Shown here: positions 16,968 through 24,657 of the stretch, piece by piece
Numbering within the stretch: the stretch's first letter is position 1
Layout of the letters: every line of letters starts with the position of its first letter
Source of the DNA: Dyadobacter chenhuakuii
GTDB lineage: Bacteria; Bacteroidota; Bacteroidia; Cytophagales; Spirosomataceae
Reading direction: 5' to 3'
DNA length: 64,000 bases
NCBI RefSeq assembly: GCF_023821985.2
Contig: NZ_CP098805.1
Location: 5,199,001 to 5,263,000, forward strand
Notes under the pieces: generated by a model
Told to the model about the DNA's origin: nothing
The model's database searches: none
The model's input: only the letters and a program-made list of their open reading frames with translations
Translations under genes and position numbers: made by a program

Positions 16968-18125
16968 ATGATTATAGATACTGCCCAGCGCACCAAGCAG
17001 ACTTCCGAATACTACTTTTCGGTGAAGCTCGCGGAGGTTCGCAAAATGATTGCAGAAGGTCATGATGTCATTAACCTGGGGATTGGAAACCCGGACATGA
17101 TGCCTTCGTCTGAAACGATAACAGCCTTGTCTGAGGCGGCTCAGAAGTCGCAAGCGCATGGTTATCAGCCTTATGTGGGCACGCCTGCATATCGGAACGC
17201 AATCGCAGATTTCTATTATCATACTTACGGCGTTAAACTCGATCCTGCAACAGAAATATTGCCATTAATCGGTTCAAAAGAAGGCATCACGCACATTTCT
17301 CTGACATTCCTTGATCCAGGCGATGAAGTGCTGGTTCCTGAGCTGGGTTACCCGGCGTACCGTGCTGTTAGTCAAATGGTGGGTGCGGTTGTAAAGGAAT
17401 ATCCGTTACGCGAAGATTTCGGCTGGCAGCCGGATTGGACCGCGATAGAAGCATTGGTAACGCCCAAAACCAAGATCATGTGGCTCAACTATCCACATAT
17501 GCCTACGGGAGCGCCTGCAACGCAAGCGTTGTTTGAAGAAGCGGTGGCATTCGCGACAAAGCATAAGATTCTGCTTTGCCATGATAATCCTTACAGCCTG
17601 GTTTTAAATAAAAAAACGCCGATCAGCCTGTTATCTATTGAAGGAGCGAAAGAGGTTGCCATTGAGCTTAACTCCATGAGCAAGTCGCACAATATGGCGG
17701 GATGGCGAATGGGCTGGTTATCAGCGGCTAAGCCTTACATTAATGCTGTGCTTACCATTAAAAGTAATGTGGATTCAGGCATGTTCTGGGCCATGCAGGA
17801 AGCGGCTGTTGCGGCCTTGCATAATTCGGACGAGTGGCATCAGGAGCGCAATGCGGTATATCAAGGCCGGTTAGAAGCTGCTGAGGCTATTTTGGAAACA
17901 ATTGGTTGCACCTGGGATCGTAAGCAGGAAGGCATGTTCCTATGGGGCAAATTGCCGGATTCTGTCGAGTCCGCAGAGGTGCTGGTGAATGCTCTTTTGG
18001 TTGAAAAACATGTGTTCATTGCGCCTGGCTTTATCTTCGGGCCGAAAGGACAGCGTTACATCCGCTTATCGCTTTGCTTGCCGAAGGAGCGTATTTGGCA
18101 AGCAGTGGAACGAATAAAGGCTTAA
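16968..18125 (+). CDS. Class I/II aminotransferase (probably aromatic amino acid synthesis)
   Basis: 385 residues of fold-type I PLP enzyme. The PLP lysine is in ELNSMSKSHNMAGWRMGW and the phosphate/aldimine Asp-Tyr segment is LLCHDNPYSLVL. The family proline-glycine motif is NYPHMPTGAPA, and RYIRLSLCLP carries the carboxylate-binding Arg. The closest types are LL-diaminopimelate and aspartate aminotransferases. Because prephenate dehydrogenase follows in 37 nt, a role in forming tyrosine or phenylalanine from the keto acids is the best guess from context. The ATG at 16968 gives the conserved opening MIIDTAQRTKQTSEYYF. Confidence 0.87.
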   Translation: MIIDTAQRTKQTSEYYFSVKLAEVRKMIAEGHDVINLGIGNPDMMPSSETITALSEAAQKSQAHGYQPYVGTPAYRNAIADFYYHTYGVKLDPATEILPLIGSKEGITHISLTFLDPGDEVLVPELGYPAYRAVSQMVGAVVKEYPLREDFGWQPDWTAIEALVTPKTKIMWLNYPHMPTGAPATQALFEEAVAFATKHKILLCHDNPYSLVLNKKTPISLLSIEGAKEVAIELNSMSKSHNMAGWRMGWLSAAKPYINAVLTIKSNVDSGMFWAMQEAAVAALHNSDEWHQERNAVYQGRLEAAEAILETIGCTWDRKQEGMFLWGKLPDSVESAEVLVNALLVEKHVFIAPGFIFGPKGQRYIRLSLCLPKERIWQAVERIKA

Positions 18126-18162
18126 TCCTCAATTTATTGGTGTTTATTTATTTTGAATCGAA

Positions 18163-19020
18163 ATGATACTTAGTATAATAGGAGTGGGCTTGCTGGGCGG
18201 TTCTTTCGCTTTGAGCCTGCGCGAAAAATATCCGAATGTTAAGTTTGTAGGCGTTGATAATTCTTTGGTAAATCAAAAAATTGCTTTGGCCAAAGGCATT
18301 GTTGATGAGATCGTTACACTTGACGTTGCGCTGCAAATTTCTGAGCTGAATGTGCTGGCAACGCCTGTTGACGCCATTAATAAGCTTTTGCCTTATATGC
18401 TGGATCATCTGCCGGAAGGACGGACTATCATGGATCTTGGCTCTACAAAAGAGGCGATTTGCCAGATTGCGGATGCGCATGCAAAACGTGCGCAATTCGT
18501 TGCCGTACATCCAATGGCGGGAACCGAGAATTCAGGACCTGGTGCTGCATTTAAAGAGTTGCTCACAGATAAATACGTCATTATTTGTGATAAGGAAAAA
18601 AGCAATGCTGAATCACTTGGCCTGGTTGAAACTTTCCTGCGCGACGTCGGCATGAAGATTTATTATATGCAGCCGACTGAACATGATTTGCACTTGGCTT
18701 ACGTGTCACATTTGAGCCATATCAGCTCTTTTGCGCTCGGATTGACGGTTTTGGACAAAGAAAAGGACGAAAAAGCGATTTTTGCTATGGCGAGCACTGG
18801 ATTTTCTTCAACGGTCAGGCTTGCTAAAAGCTCACCGCAAATGTGGGCTCCTATTTTTGATCAGAACAAAACCAATGTGTCAAAAGCATTGGGAGACTAC
18901 ATTGAGCTGCTGAAAAAATTCAAGGATGCTATTGATCAGCACGATCTGGAAACAAGTCTGGACTTCATGAGCAAGGCAAATGACATCAGACGAGTTTTAG
19001 CCGGAATTGAGAAAAAATAA
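18163..19020 (+). CDS. tyrA: Prephenate dehydrogenase
   Basis: 285 residues with the NAD motif ILSIIGVGLLGGSFALSL at the very start and the prephenate-binding HPMAGTENSGPG and ATPVDAI segments. LAYVSHLSHISSFALGL carries further family His residues. It oxidatively decarboxylates prephenate to 4-hydroxyphenylpyruvate, which the preceding aminotransferase could then convert to tyrosine. It lacks an added chorismate mutase or ACT domain; the length fits the minimal enzyme. It follows the aminotransferase in the same direction, probably as one operon. Confidence 0.93.
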   Translation: MILSIIGVGLLGGSFALSLREKYPNVKFVGVDNSLVNQKIALAKGIVDEIVTLDVALQISELNVLATPVDAINKLLPYMLDHLPEGRTIMDLGSTKEAICQIADAHAKRAQFVAVHPMAGTENSGPGAAFKELLTDKYVIICDKEKSNAESLGLVETFLRDVGMKIYYMQPTEHDLHLAYVSHLSHISSFALGLTVLDKEKDEKAIFAMASTGFSSTVRLAKSSPQMWAPIFDQNKTNVSKALGDYIELLKKFKDAIDQHDLETSLDFMSKANDIRRVLAGIEKK

Positions 19021-19187
19021 GAAATATCAGATTTATAACTTATTGAAAAACAGCCTATTGCAGGATGTTTTTTGTTTTTTAGGAACCATTAATACGCGCC
19101 GGGCTGTTAAACATGCACCTTTCAAAGGGTATCTTTACCTCCTCTCTCAATCGATAATAATTAGATTTTTCAATAAAACGATTAGAA

Positions 19188-19964
19188 ATGACAAAAGCTC
19201 AGGCAGTATTAGTAGCAGTAATGATTGCGCTTGGTGTTTCCTTCGGGTTCCAAAAATTTGATACACTTAACGATTCCACGACTTCCGATTCCATAAAAAT
19301 TAAGCCAGATTCCCTTGCGAAGCCGCAATGGGCAAGTCTTTACGATTCGCTGGGCTTGAAAAAACAAGGCCTTTCAGAGGCTGCATTTTATTACGCATGG
19401 TATGGTTTTCAGAAAATGAATCTGGCTAATCCGATCCTTGCGATTGCCGATTTTAGCCAGTCTTCTCGTAATAAGAGACTTTATGTAATTGATTTGATAA
19501 AGAGAAAAGTGTTGCTTAACACATACGTTGCGCACGGCAGAAATTCCGGTGATGAGTTTGCAAAGCGTTTTTCGAATGATAATTCATCATATCAATCCAG
19601 CCTGGGTTTTTATAAAACATTAGGGACTTACACGGGTAAGCACGGGCTTTCGCTGAGGCTGGAAGGGGTTGAAAAAGGCATTAACGACCGCGCATTGGAA
19701 AGGGCGATCGTTATGCACGGGGCAGATTATGTAAGTGAGTCTTTTATCAAAAACACAGGTCGCCTGGGCCGAAGCCTTGGATGTCCTGCTGTATCTATTC
19801 TGGATTCTAAAAAACTAATCAGCATGCTTTGCAATGGCGCAGGACTATTTATATATTCTGCTGACCAGCAATATGTTAAGGCTTCACCTCTATTATCAGG
19901 CCTGAAATTGGATAAGCTGGATCACACCTTTGGCAATCCTCTTTTATACACGTCTTCAAAGTAA
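19188..19964 (+). CDS. L,D-transpeptidase-like murein protein, YkuD_2 type
   Basis: 258 residues with a short N-terminal hydrophobic stretch (AVLVAVMIALGVSFGFQKF) that should export or anchor it. The catalytic region has IVMHGADYVSES and NTGRLGRSLGCPAVS. His and the nucleophile Cys of the L,D-transpeptidase fold sit in those two blocks, in the arrangement typical of the PF13645 group. Such enzymes cross-link or modify peptidoglycan stem peptides in the periplasm. The gene ends inside the 3' end of a second, unrelated L,D-transpeptidase gene on the other strand (43-nt overlap). Confidence 0.85.
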   Translation: MTKAQAVLVAVMIALGVSFGFQKFDTLNDSTTSDSIKIKPDSLAKPQWASLYDSLGLKKQGLSEAAFYYAWYGFQKMNLANPILAIADFSQSSRNKRLYVIDLIKRKVLLNTYVAHGRNSGDEFAKRFSNDNSSYQSSLGFYKTLGTYTGKHGLSLRLEGVEKGINDRALERAIVMHGADYVSESFIKNTGRLGRSLGCPAVSILDSKKLISMLCNGAGLFIYSADQQYVKASPLLSGLKLDKLDHTFGNPLLYTSSK

Positions 19965-21118
19965 AGCAAATCCCCTTTTTCATTGCAATCGGCACCCAGA
20001 TAAAGCAGGAATACTGGAATTCTTGCTTTTAATTTGTGCCACTTCGGCGGGGTCGACACCGTGTCAGGCTCGGTCATGAAATCGTTGTCAAGCAGTTTGG
20101 TGCCAGCCATATAGTTGGCCAAATCGGTCGGTTGCTGCACGCGTACACAGCCATGGCTTCTCCATCTCGAATTACTTTTGAACAAATATCTTGCGTTCGT
20201 GTCGTGCAGATAAATCGCCAGTGGATTTTTAATCTCCACTTTCAGCAAACCTAGTGAATTGTCTTCACCGGTTTCCTGACGAAAGCGGTAGGGGAATTTT
20301 TCAGCTGTAAGTTCTTCCCAATCAATCTCTTCCGGATTTACCGCCTGGCCTTTATTATCAATTATTTGAATTCGATTTCGGGACAAGTATTCCGGATCAC
20401 TTGCCGCTTTGGGAAACATTTCCTTGATAGCAATGCTTTTTGGCACATTCCAGTATGGGTGTGTCACGATGCTCGTTGCATAAGTGTCCATCGTAGGCGT
20501 CGGCGTGTCGCTTTTACCTACCACCGTACGCATACGCAGCACATTCTGTCCGGCTGAATCCATGGCGGCCAGATAGGCACCGCGAATGTTCACCATAACG
20601 AACCGCGGAGCGCCTTTGGACTGCCGCTTTATCCAGCGATAAGCATTCAGCGTCTCAGCAACAACGGCCGCGCTATCTTGCTTGTTTTCCTTTAATAGCC
20701 TAGCGTAGTGTATTTTAAGATTGTTATAAACAGGATAAACCGGCTCTAATCCTTTCATCACTTTGTCCACCGACTCGCCTTTCACCAGTGCTTCCGCAGC
20801 TTCACGAAGGAGTGATGTGTCTGCCTTAACTTTCTTTTCTGTATAGCGCAGGTTTGGTTTATGCCCAAATCCGGCTTCTTCCAGCAAGGCAAAAACAGGC
20901 GCTTGCTCACCGGTAGCAGCGAATTTTTCAACATTGATTCCGGCACTTTTGCCGAATTCCAGCAGTTTTTCGTAATGTTTTTTGTCGCTCAATTCCTTTT
21001 CCAGCTGCTCCCGGGACATTTCCTTGGGATTCTTTTTGCAAGATTGCAGGATGGCAAGCGTAAATAAAATCAATAGAGGGATATAACGGGTGCGGCCCAA
21101 GCCAGAGAGCATTTGCAT
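19922..21118 (-). CDS. L,D-transpeptidase lipoprotein (YkuD/YcbB-like)
   Basis: 398 residues. The N-terminus is a lipoprotein signal (PLLILFTLAILQSCKK, Cys about residue 27). A helical, peptidoglycan-binding-like middle part follows. The YkuD catalytic core is in the C-terminal half: TPTPTMDTYATSIVTHPYWN, IYLHDTN and WRSHGCVRVQQP, with the nucleophile Cys in SHGCVR. This resembles YcbB/LdtD-type enzymes that form 3-3 cross-links in peptidoglycan. Its last 43 nt overlap the end of the YkuD_2 gene, and the two products belong to different subgroups of the same enzyme class. Confidence 0.88.
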   Translation of the reverse strand: MQMLSGLGRTRYIPLLILFTLAILQSCKKNPKEMSREQLEKELSDKKHYEKLLEFGKSAGINVEKFAATGEQAPVFALLEEAGFGHKPNLRYTEKKVKADTSLLREAAEALVKGESVDKVMKGLEPVYPVYNNLKIHYARLLKENKQDSAAVVAETLNAYRWIKRQSKGAPRFVMVNIRGAYLAAMDSAGQNVLRMRTVVGKSDTPTPTMDTYATSIVTHPYWNVPKSIAIKEMFPKAASDPEYLSRNRIQIIDNKGQAVNPEEIDWEELTAEKFPYRFRQETGEDNSLGLLKVEIKNPLAIYLHDTNARYLFKSNSRWRSHGCVRVQQPTDLANYMAGTKLLDNDFMTEPDTVSTPPKWHKLKARIPVFLLYLGADCNEKGDLLYFEDVYKRGLPKV

Positions 21119-21296
21119 TGTGTTGTAATTTAGTTAAAGGCTTCTATGCAATTGCCATGCTAAGAATTCACATCTCCATGAACTTTAAAAAGTCCTACGA
21201 TTTGAAGATTTAAGTTATGTTTTTCTACGCAAAATAGCATTGGCCACTCGGACCCTGGGGAATTTTAGTAACAACAAGCGGTGACTTATCGGGCGT

Positions 21297-21323
21297 AAAA
21301 AAGGTCAGGCATTAGCCTGACCT
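21297..21323 (-). terminator. Intrinsic terminator downstream of the tRNA-Arg gene
   Basis: On the minus strand AGGTCAGGC-TAAT-GCCTGACCT is a perfect 9-bp stem followed by a T run. It sits a few nt after the 3' end of the tRNA-Arg gene. Confidence 0.88.
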
Positions 21324-21326
21324 CAG

Positions 21327-21398
21327 TGACCGCGACGGGAATCGAACCCATATCTAGAGTTTAGGAAACTCCTATTCTATCCGTTGAACTACGCAGTC
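21327..21398 (-). tRNA. tRNA-Arg, anticodon CCT
   Basis: A full cloverleaf folds on the minus strand: acceptor GACTGCG/CGCGGTC (one T-G pair), a D arm, an anticodon stem GGAGT/ACTCT around loop TTCCTAA (anticodon CCT, arginine AGG), and a T arm ATGGG-TTCGATT-CCCGT. The discriminator is A, and no CCA is encoded. A terminator follows. The second, interrupted copy lies 18 nt away on its 5' side. Confidence 0.93.
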
Positions 21399-21416
21399 TT
21401 GCATTGCTACTAGTTG

Positions 21417-21520
21417 TGACCGCGACGGGAATCGAATTCGAGCGCGAACCCGGCCATATCTAGAGTTTAGTTGGAGTCGCATTCGACAAACTCCTATTCT
21501 ATCCGTTGAACTACGCAGTC
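21417..21520 (-). pseudogene. Interrupted tRNA-Arg copy with two hairpin insertions
   Basis: This is a second copy of the neighbouring tRNA-Arg, in the same direction. The first 33 nt and the 3' acceptor half are identical to the intact gene, but it is 104 nt long instead of 72. One net 16-nt insertion lies in the anticodon loop and contains the mini-hairpin GTCG-AATG-CGAC. Another net 16 nt lies in the T arm and contains TTCG-CGCT-CGAA. The acceptor and D arms still fold; the anticodon CCT is split (CC-AAC-T). The insertions are far too short for a group I intron. It is probably a non-functional duplicate, unless the insertions are removed from the RNA. Confidence 0.75.
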
Positions 21521-21566
21521 GAATTGGGGTGCAAAACTGGCAAAAAATCATTTGAATTACAAATGA

Positions 21567-22802
21567 TTATTCCTCCGCTTTTACTGCTGTGTATCCCAAA
21601 TCGAGCCAGTTTGGATAAATTGAGAAGTGTTTTTCCTTCACCATGGAAAATAATGTGTTTCTCAACTCGTCAATATTTTCCTTCTTTTCAGCCGAAATAA
21701 ACACAACATGATCCGCCTTATCGGCTATATAGCTCTTTTTCAATTGGTCCAGAACACTTTCTGTCTGCTCAATTTCCTGGCCCTCATCATTATCCGCGTT
21801 GAATGTCGGGTTATAAAGGTCAATTTTATTGAAAACAAGAATAGTGGGCTTGTTGGCAGCGCCAATATCTTCCAATGTCTTGTTTACCACATCCAAATGT
21901 TCCTCGAATGAAGCGTGCGAAATGTCTACCACGTGCAGCAAAATATCCGCTTCCCTAACCTCATCCAAAGTCGATTTAAATGATTCAATGAGCAGCGTAG
22001 GCAATTTGCGTATGAAACCAACGGTGTCAGTCAGCAAAAATGGGATGTTCTCCATATTCACCTTTCTCACAGTCGAATCAACGGTTGCAAACAGCTTATT
22101 TTCTGCAAAAACATCTGCTTTCGAAAGCCCGCGCATCAATGTTGATTTTCCAACATTGGTATAACCCACAATGGCAACGCGCACCAGCCGGTCTCTTTCC
22201 TTCCGGCGCGTAGTGCTCTGACGATCAACCTTTTCCAGTTTTTCTTTCAGGAAAGCGATCCGGTCTTTCACCAGACGTCTATCCGTTTCCAATTCCGTTT
22301 CACCAGGCCCGCGCATACCCACACCAACCCCAGACTGGCGGCTTAAGTGAGTCCACAGGCGAGTCAATCGCGGATACATATACTGATACTGGGCCAGCTC
22401 AACCTGTAATTTCGACTGTGCAGTTTGAGCCCGCATCGCGAAAATATCCAGGATCAGTAAACTCCTGTCAATCACTTTAATGTCTTTGAAAACAGCTTCC
22501 AGATTTCGCACCTGCGACGGCGTAAGGTCATCATCATAAAGGATCATGTCCACGGGGTTCGCAGTCACATAAATCAGAATTTCTTCCAATTTTCCTTTTC
22601 CGGTGTAGGTGCGGATATCAGCTCGTTCCAGATTTTGTGTAAATGTCTTAACCGTTTCCACACCCAATGTTGTCGCCAGAAAAGCAAGCTCGTCCAGGTA
22701 CTCCTTTGTCTTTTCAGCCGGTTGTTTTTGTGTACTAACAGCCACAAGCACAGCGGTTTCCGGCTTTTCGGCTGTTGAGTATAACTTCTTTTTATCAATC
22801 AT
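21567..22802 (-). CDS. hflX: GTPase HflX
   Basis: 411 residues from the ATG at 22802 (MIDKKKLYSTAEKPETAVLV). The open frame runs 36 codons further, but that part is not HflX-like. The HflX N-terminal domain carries DMILYDDDLTPSQVRNLE and the family signature SGVGVGMRGPGETELETDRR. The GTPase motifs are G1 VGYTNVGKSTL, G3 LTDTVGFI and G4 LVFNKIDLY. HflX binds the large ribosomal subunit and splits or rescues stalled ribosomes, mainly in stress. It starts near a divergent MATE gene and ends close to the tRNA region. Confidence 0.95.
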   Translation of the reverse strand: MIDKKKLYSTAEKPETAVLVAVSTQKQPAEKTKEYLDELAFLATTLGVETVKTFTQNLERADIRTYTGKGKLEEILIYVTANPVDMILYDDDLTPSQVRNLEAVFKDIKVIDRSLLILDIFAMRAQTAQSKLQVELAQYQYMYPRLTRLWTHLSRQSGVGVGMRGPGETELETDRRLVKDRIAFLKEKLEKVDRQSTTRRKERDRLVRVAIVGYTNVGKSTLMRGLSKADVFAENKLFATVDSTVRKVNMENIPFLLTDTVGFIRKLPTLLIESFKSTLDEVREADILLHVVDISHASFEEHLDVVNKTLEDIGAANKPTILVFNKIDLYNPTFNADNDEGQEIEQTESVLDQLKKSYIADKADHVVFISAEKKENIDELRNTLFSMVKEKHFSIYPNWLDLGYTAVKAEE

Positions 22803-22986
22803 GAAGAGTTGTTTAATGGTATTTCCTTTCCTGCCCGATGCTTCAATTTTTATACCAAAATTTGCAGGAAAGAGTAGAAAGGCAACGGTTTGGCGAAAGC
22901 AAAAGTTCACCCCGTCCAGGCCGTGAAATTACACTTACATCTGAATTAATCCATTATTTTGTATGAATAATAGAAAAGCACTTTTG

Positions 22987-22994
22987 TATATTTG
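22987..22994 (+). promoter_or_regulatory. Candidate -7 promoter element for the MATE gene
   Basis: TATATTTG matches TAnnTTTG. It would start a transcript near position 23000, leaving a leader of about 175 nt before the MATE start. A TTG lies 25 nt upstream (22959-22961), slightly farther than usual. Confidence 0.45.
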
Positions 22995-23039
22995 CCCAAA
23001 TTCTGCGAAATATGTTGGTGATCATCCCCGGTTTACAAT

Positions 23040-23140
23040 AACCACAAGTCTTTTCCTGGTCCGTCTGCGGACATTCTCCCACCGGACCGCCGGCCGCCGG
23101 ACTGCCGGCCAGACTGTTCTCTGTGACTTTTGCTAGTCAC
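23040..23140 (+). promoter_or_regulatory. GC-rich structured leader with terminator-like hairpin before the MATE gene
   Basis: The leader holds GTCCG-TCTG-CGGAC (about 23061-23074), then a run of near-repeats of CCGGACCG and CCGGCCG (about 23082-23113) that can pair in several ways. Last comes GTGACT-TTTGCT-AGTCAC (23123-23140), followed by a T-rich stretch. This resembles an attenuator layout, but no known riboswitch class was recognised. Confidence 0.35.
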
Positions 23141-23176
23141 TTTCAATTCTTATTTTATTTCAATCTTATTTCATCC

Positions 23177-24562
23177 ATGAAAAAGTGGTTTCAACTGCTT
23201 CGTAAGGCTATTCGTGGCTCCGAAGAAAGTTTTACCGAAGGAAGCATCAACCGTGCTATATTTCTACTATCCGTCCCAATGATCCTTGAAATGGTCATGG
23301 AGTCGCTTTTCGCCGTTGTTGACATTTTTTTCGTTTCAAAAGTGAGTACAGAAGCCGTGGCGGTTGTCGGGCTTACTGAATCTGTGATTACGCTGGTTTA
23401 TTCTGTGGCCATTGGTTTGAGTACGGCTGCAACGGCCACCATTGCACGTCGCGTTGGGGAAGGCAATACAAATGGCGCCAGGCATGCGGTGGGGCAGGTT
23501 ATTGTGATCTCTTTGGCTATTTCGGCAGTTACTGCGACGGTCGGAACATGGTTTGCGGGCGATATTCTGCGGATCATGGGTGCCGATGCAAAGGTGATCG
23601 AGCTCGGGACAGATTTTGCAAGAATTCAGTTTCTGAGCAGCCCTGTCGTCATTTTGCTTTATTCTCTGAGCGGAGCATTGCGTGGCGCCGGTGCCGCAGC
23701 AACCGCCATGCGGTCACTGATCGTTGCCAATTGCTTTAACATGATTCTGGGGCCGGTGCTGATATTCGGACTTGGGCCATTTCCTGAACTCGGCGTAACA
23801 GGCGCGGCCCTCGCCACGGCATTAGGACGGTCGATAGGCGTTGGTTATCAGTTATTTTCGTTAACAAAAGCACAAAAATCGCTCGGCTTGCTATGGGCCG
23901 ATCTGCGTCCTGATCCCAAGACCATCGCGACGATTGTAAAAGTGGCAACGGGCGGCACCGTCCAGTTTCTGATCGGTTCCGCAAGCTGGATTTTCCTGAC
24001 GCGTATCTTGTCCGAATTCGGCAGTGACGTGGTGGCCGGTTACACCATTGCCATTCGCGTCATTATGTTCACATTATTGCCTGCCTGGGGGCTTTCTAAC
24101 GCTGCTGCGACGCTTGTGGGGCAGAATTTGGGGGCCGGGAAGCCGGATAGGGCGGAGAAATCGGTCTGGAAGTGTGCGTCTTATAACTTTATTTTCCTGC
24201 TGGGCCTGGCCGTTTTAATGTTCATTGGCGCGGAGCAACTTATTGGTTTGTTCAGTCCTAATCCACAGGTTATTGCCACAGGCAAAATGGCATTGCGCGT
24301 GTTATGCCTGGGTTATGCTGCCTATGCTTATGGAATGGTCGTCATTCAGTCGCTGAATGGGGCAGGGGATACGAAAACACCGACTGTCCTGAACCTGATC
24401 TGTTTTTGGGCGATTGAAATTCCGGTTGCGTATGTGCTTGCCGTTATGATGAATTTCGGTCCGATCGGCGTTTTTGCCTCGGTTCCATTTGCGGAATCCA
24501 TTCTGGCATTGCTGGGGATCTGGCGGTTCAGGCTGGGTAAATGGAAGTTGGTTAAAGTCTGA
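23177..24562 (+). CDS. MATE-family multidrug efflux transporter
   Basis: 461 residues from the ATG at 23177. A GTG 18 codons earlier is in frame but lies inside the leader hairpin. Twelve hydrophobic helices are expected in two MatE halves. LSVPMILEMVMESLFAVVDI opens the first half, with FFVSKVSTEAVAVVGLTESV after it. GAAATAMRSLIVANCFNMIL and GLSNAAATLVGQNLGAGKPD are the conserved helix and loop of the two halves. MATE pumps expel cationic drugs or metabolites using H+ or Na+. The substrate is unknown. Confidence 0.92.
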   Translation: MKKWFQLLRKAIRGSEESFTEGSINRAIFLLSVPMILEMVMESLFAVVDIFFVSKVSTEAVAVVGLTESVITLVYSVAIGLSTAATATIARRVGEGNTNGARHAVGQVIVISLAISAVTATVGTWFAGDILRIMGADAKVIELGTDFARIQFLSSPVVILLYSLSGALRGAGAAATAMRSLIVANCFNMILGPVLIFGLGPFPELGVTGAALATALGRSIGVGYQLFSLTKAQKSLGLLWADLRPDPKTIATIVKVATGGTVQFLIGSASWIFLTRILSEFGSDVVAGYTIAIRVIMFTLLPAWGLSNAAATLVGQNLGAGKPDRAEKSVWKCASYNFIFLLGLAVLMFIGAEQLIGLFSPNPQVIATGKMALRVLCLGYAAYAYGMVVIQSLNGAGDTKTPTVLNLICFWAIEIPVAYVLAVMMNFGPIGVFASVPFAESILALLGIWRFRLGKWKLVKV

Positions 24563-24566
24563 AATA

Positions 24567-24600
24567 CTGAGCGGGGATGGTGCATTCGATCCCCGCTCAG
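24567..24600. terminator. Strong hairpin between the MATE and MBL/rhodanese genes
   Basis: CTGAGCGGGGAT and ATCCCCGCTCAG form a perfect 12-bp stem with a 10-nt loop, starting 5 nt after the MATE stop. There is no T run, so it may be a rho-type or RNA-stability element rather than a classical intrinsic terminator. Confidence 0.5.
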
Positions 24601-24657
24601 AAACGAAAACAACTGCCTTTTGGTTAACTTCGTATCGATAAACTGAAATTATCCTTC

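Noticed and set aside
21417..21520. Group I intron in tRNA-Arg(CCT)
   Set aside because: Known introns at this place exceed 200 nt; these inserts are 16 nt net and lie in two different loops.
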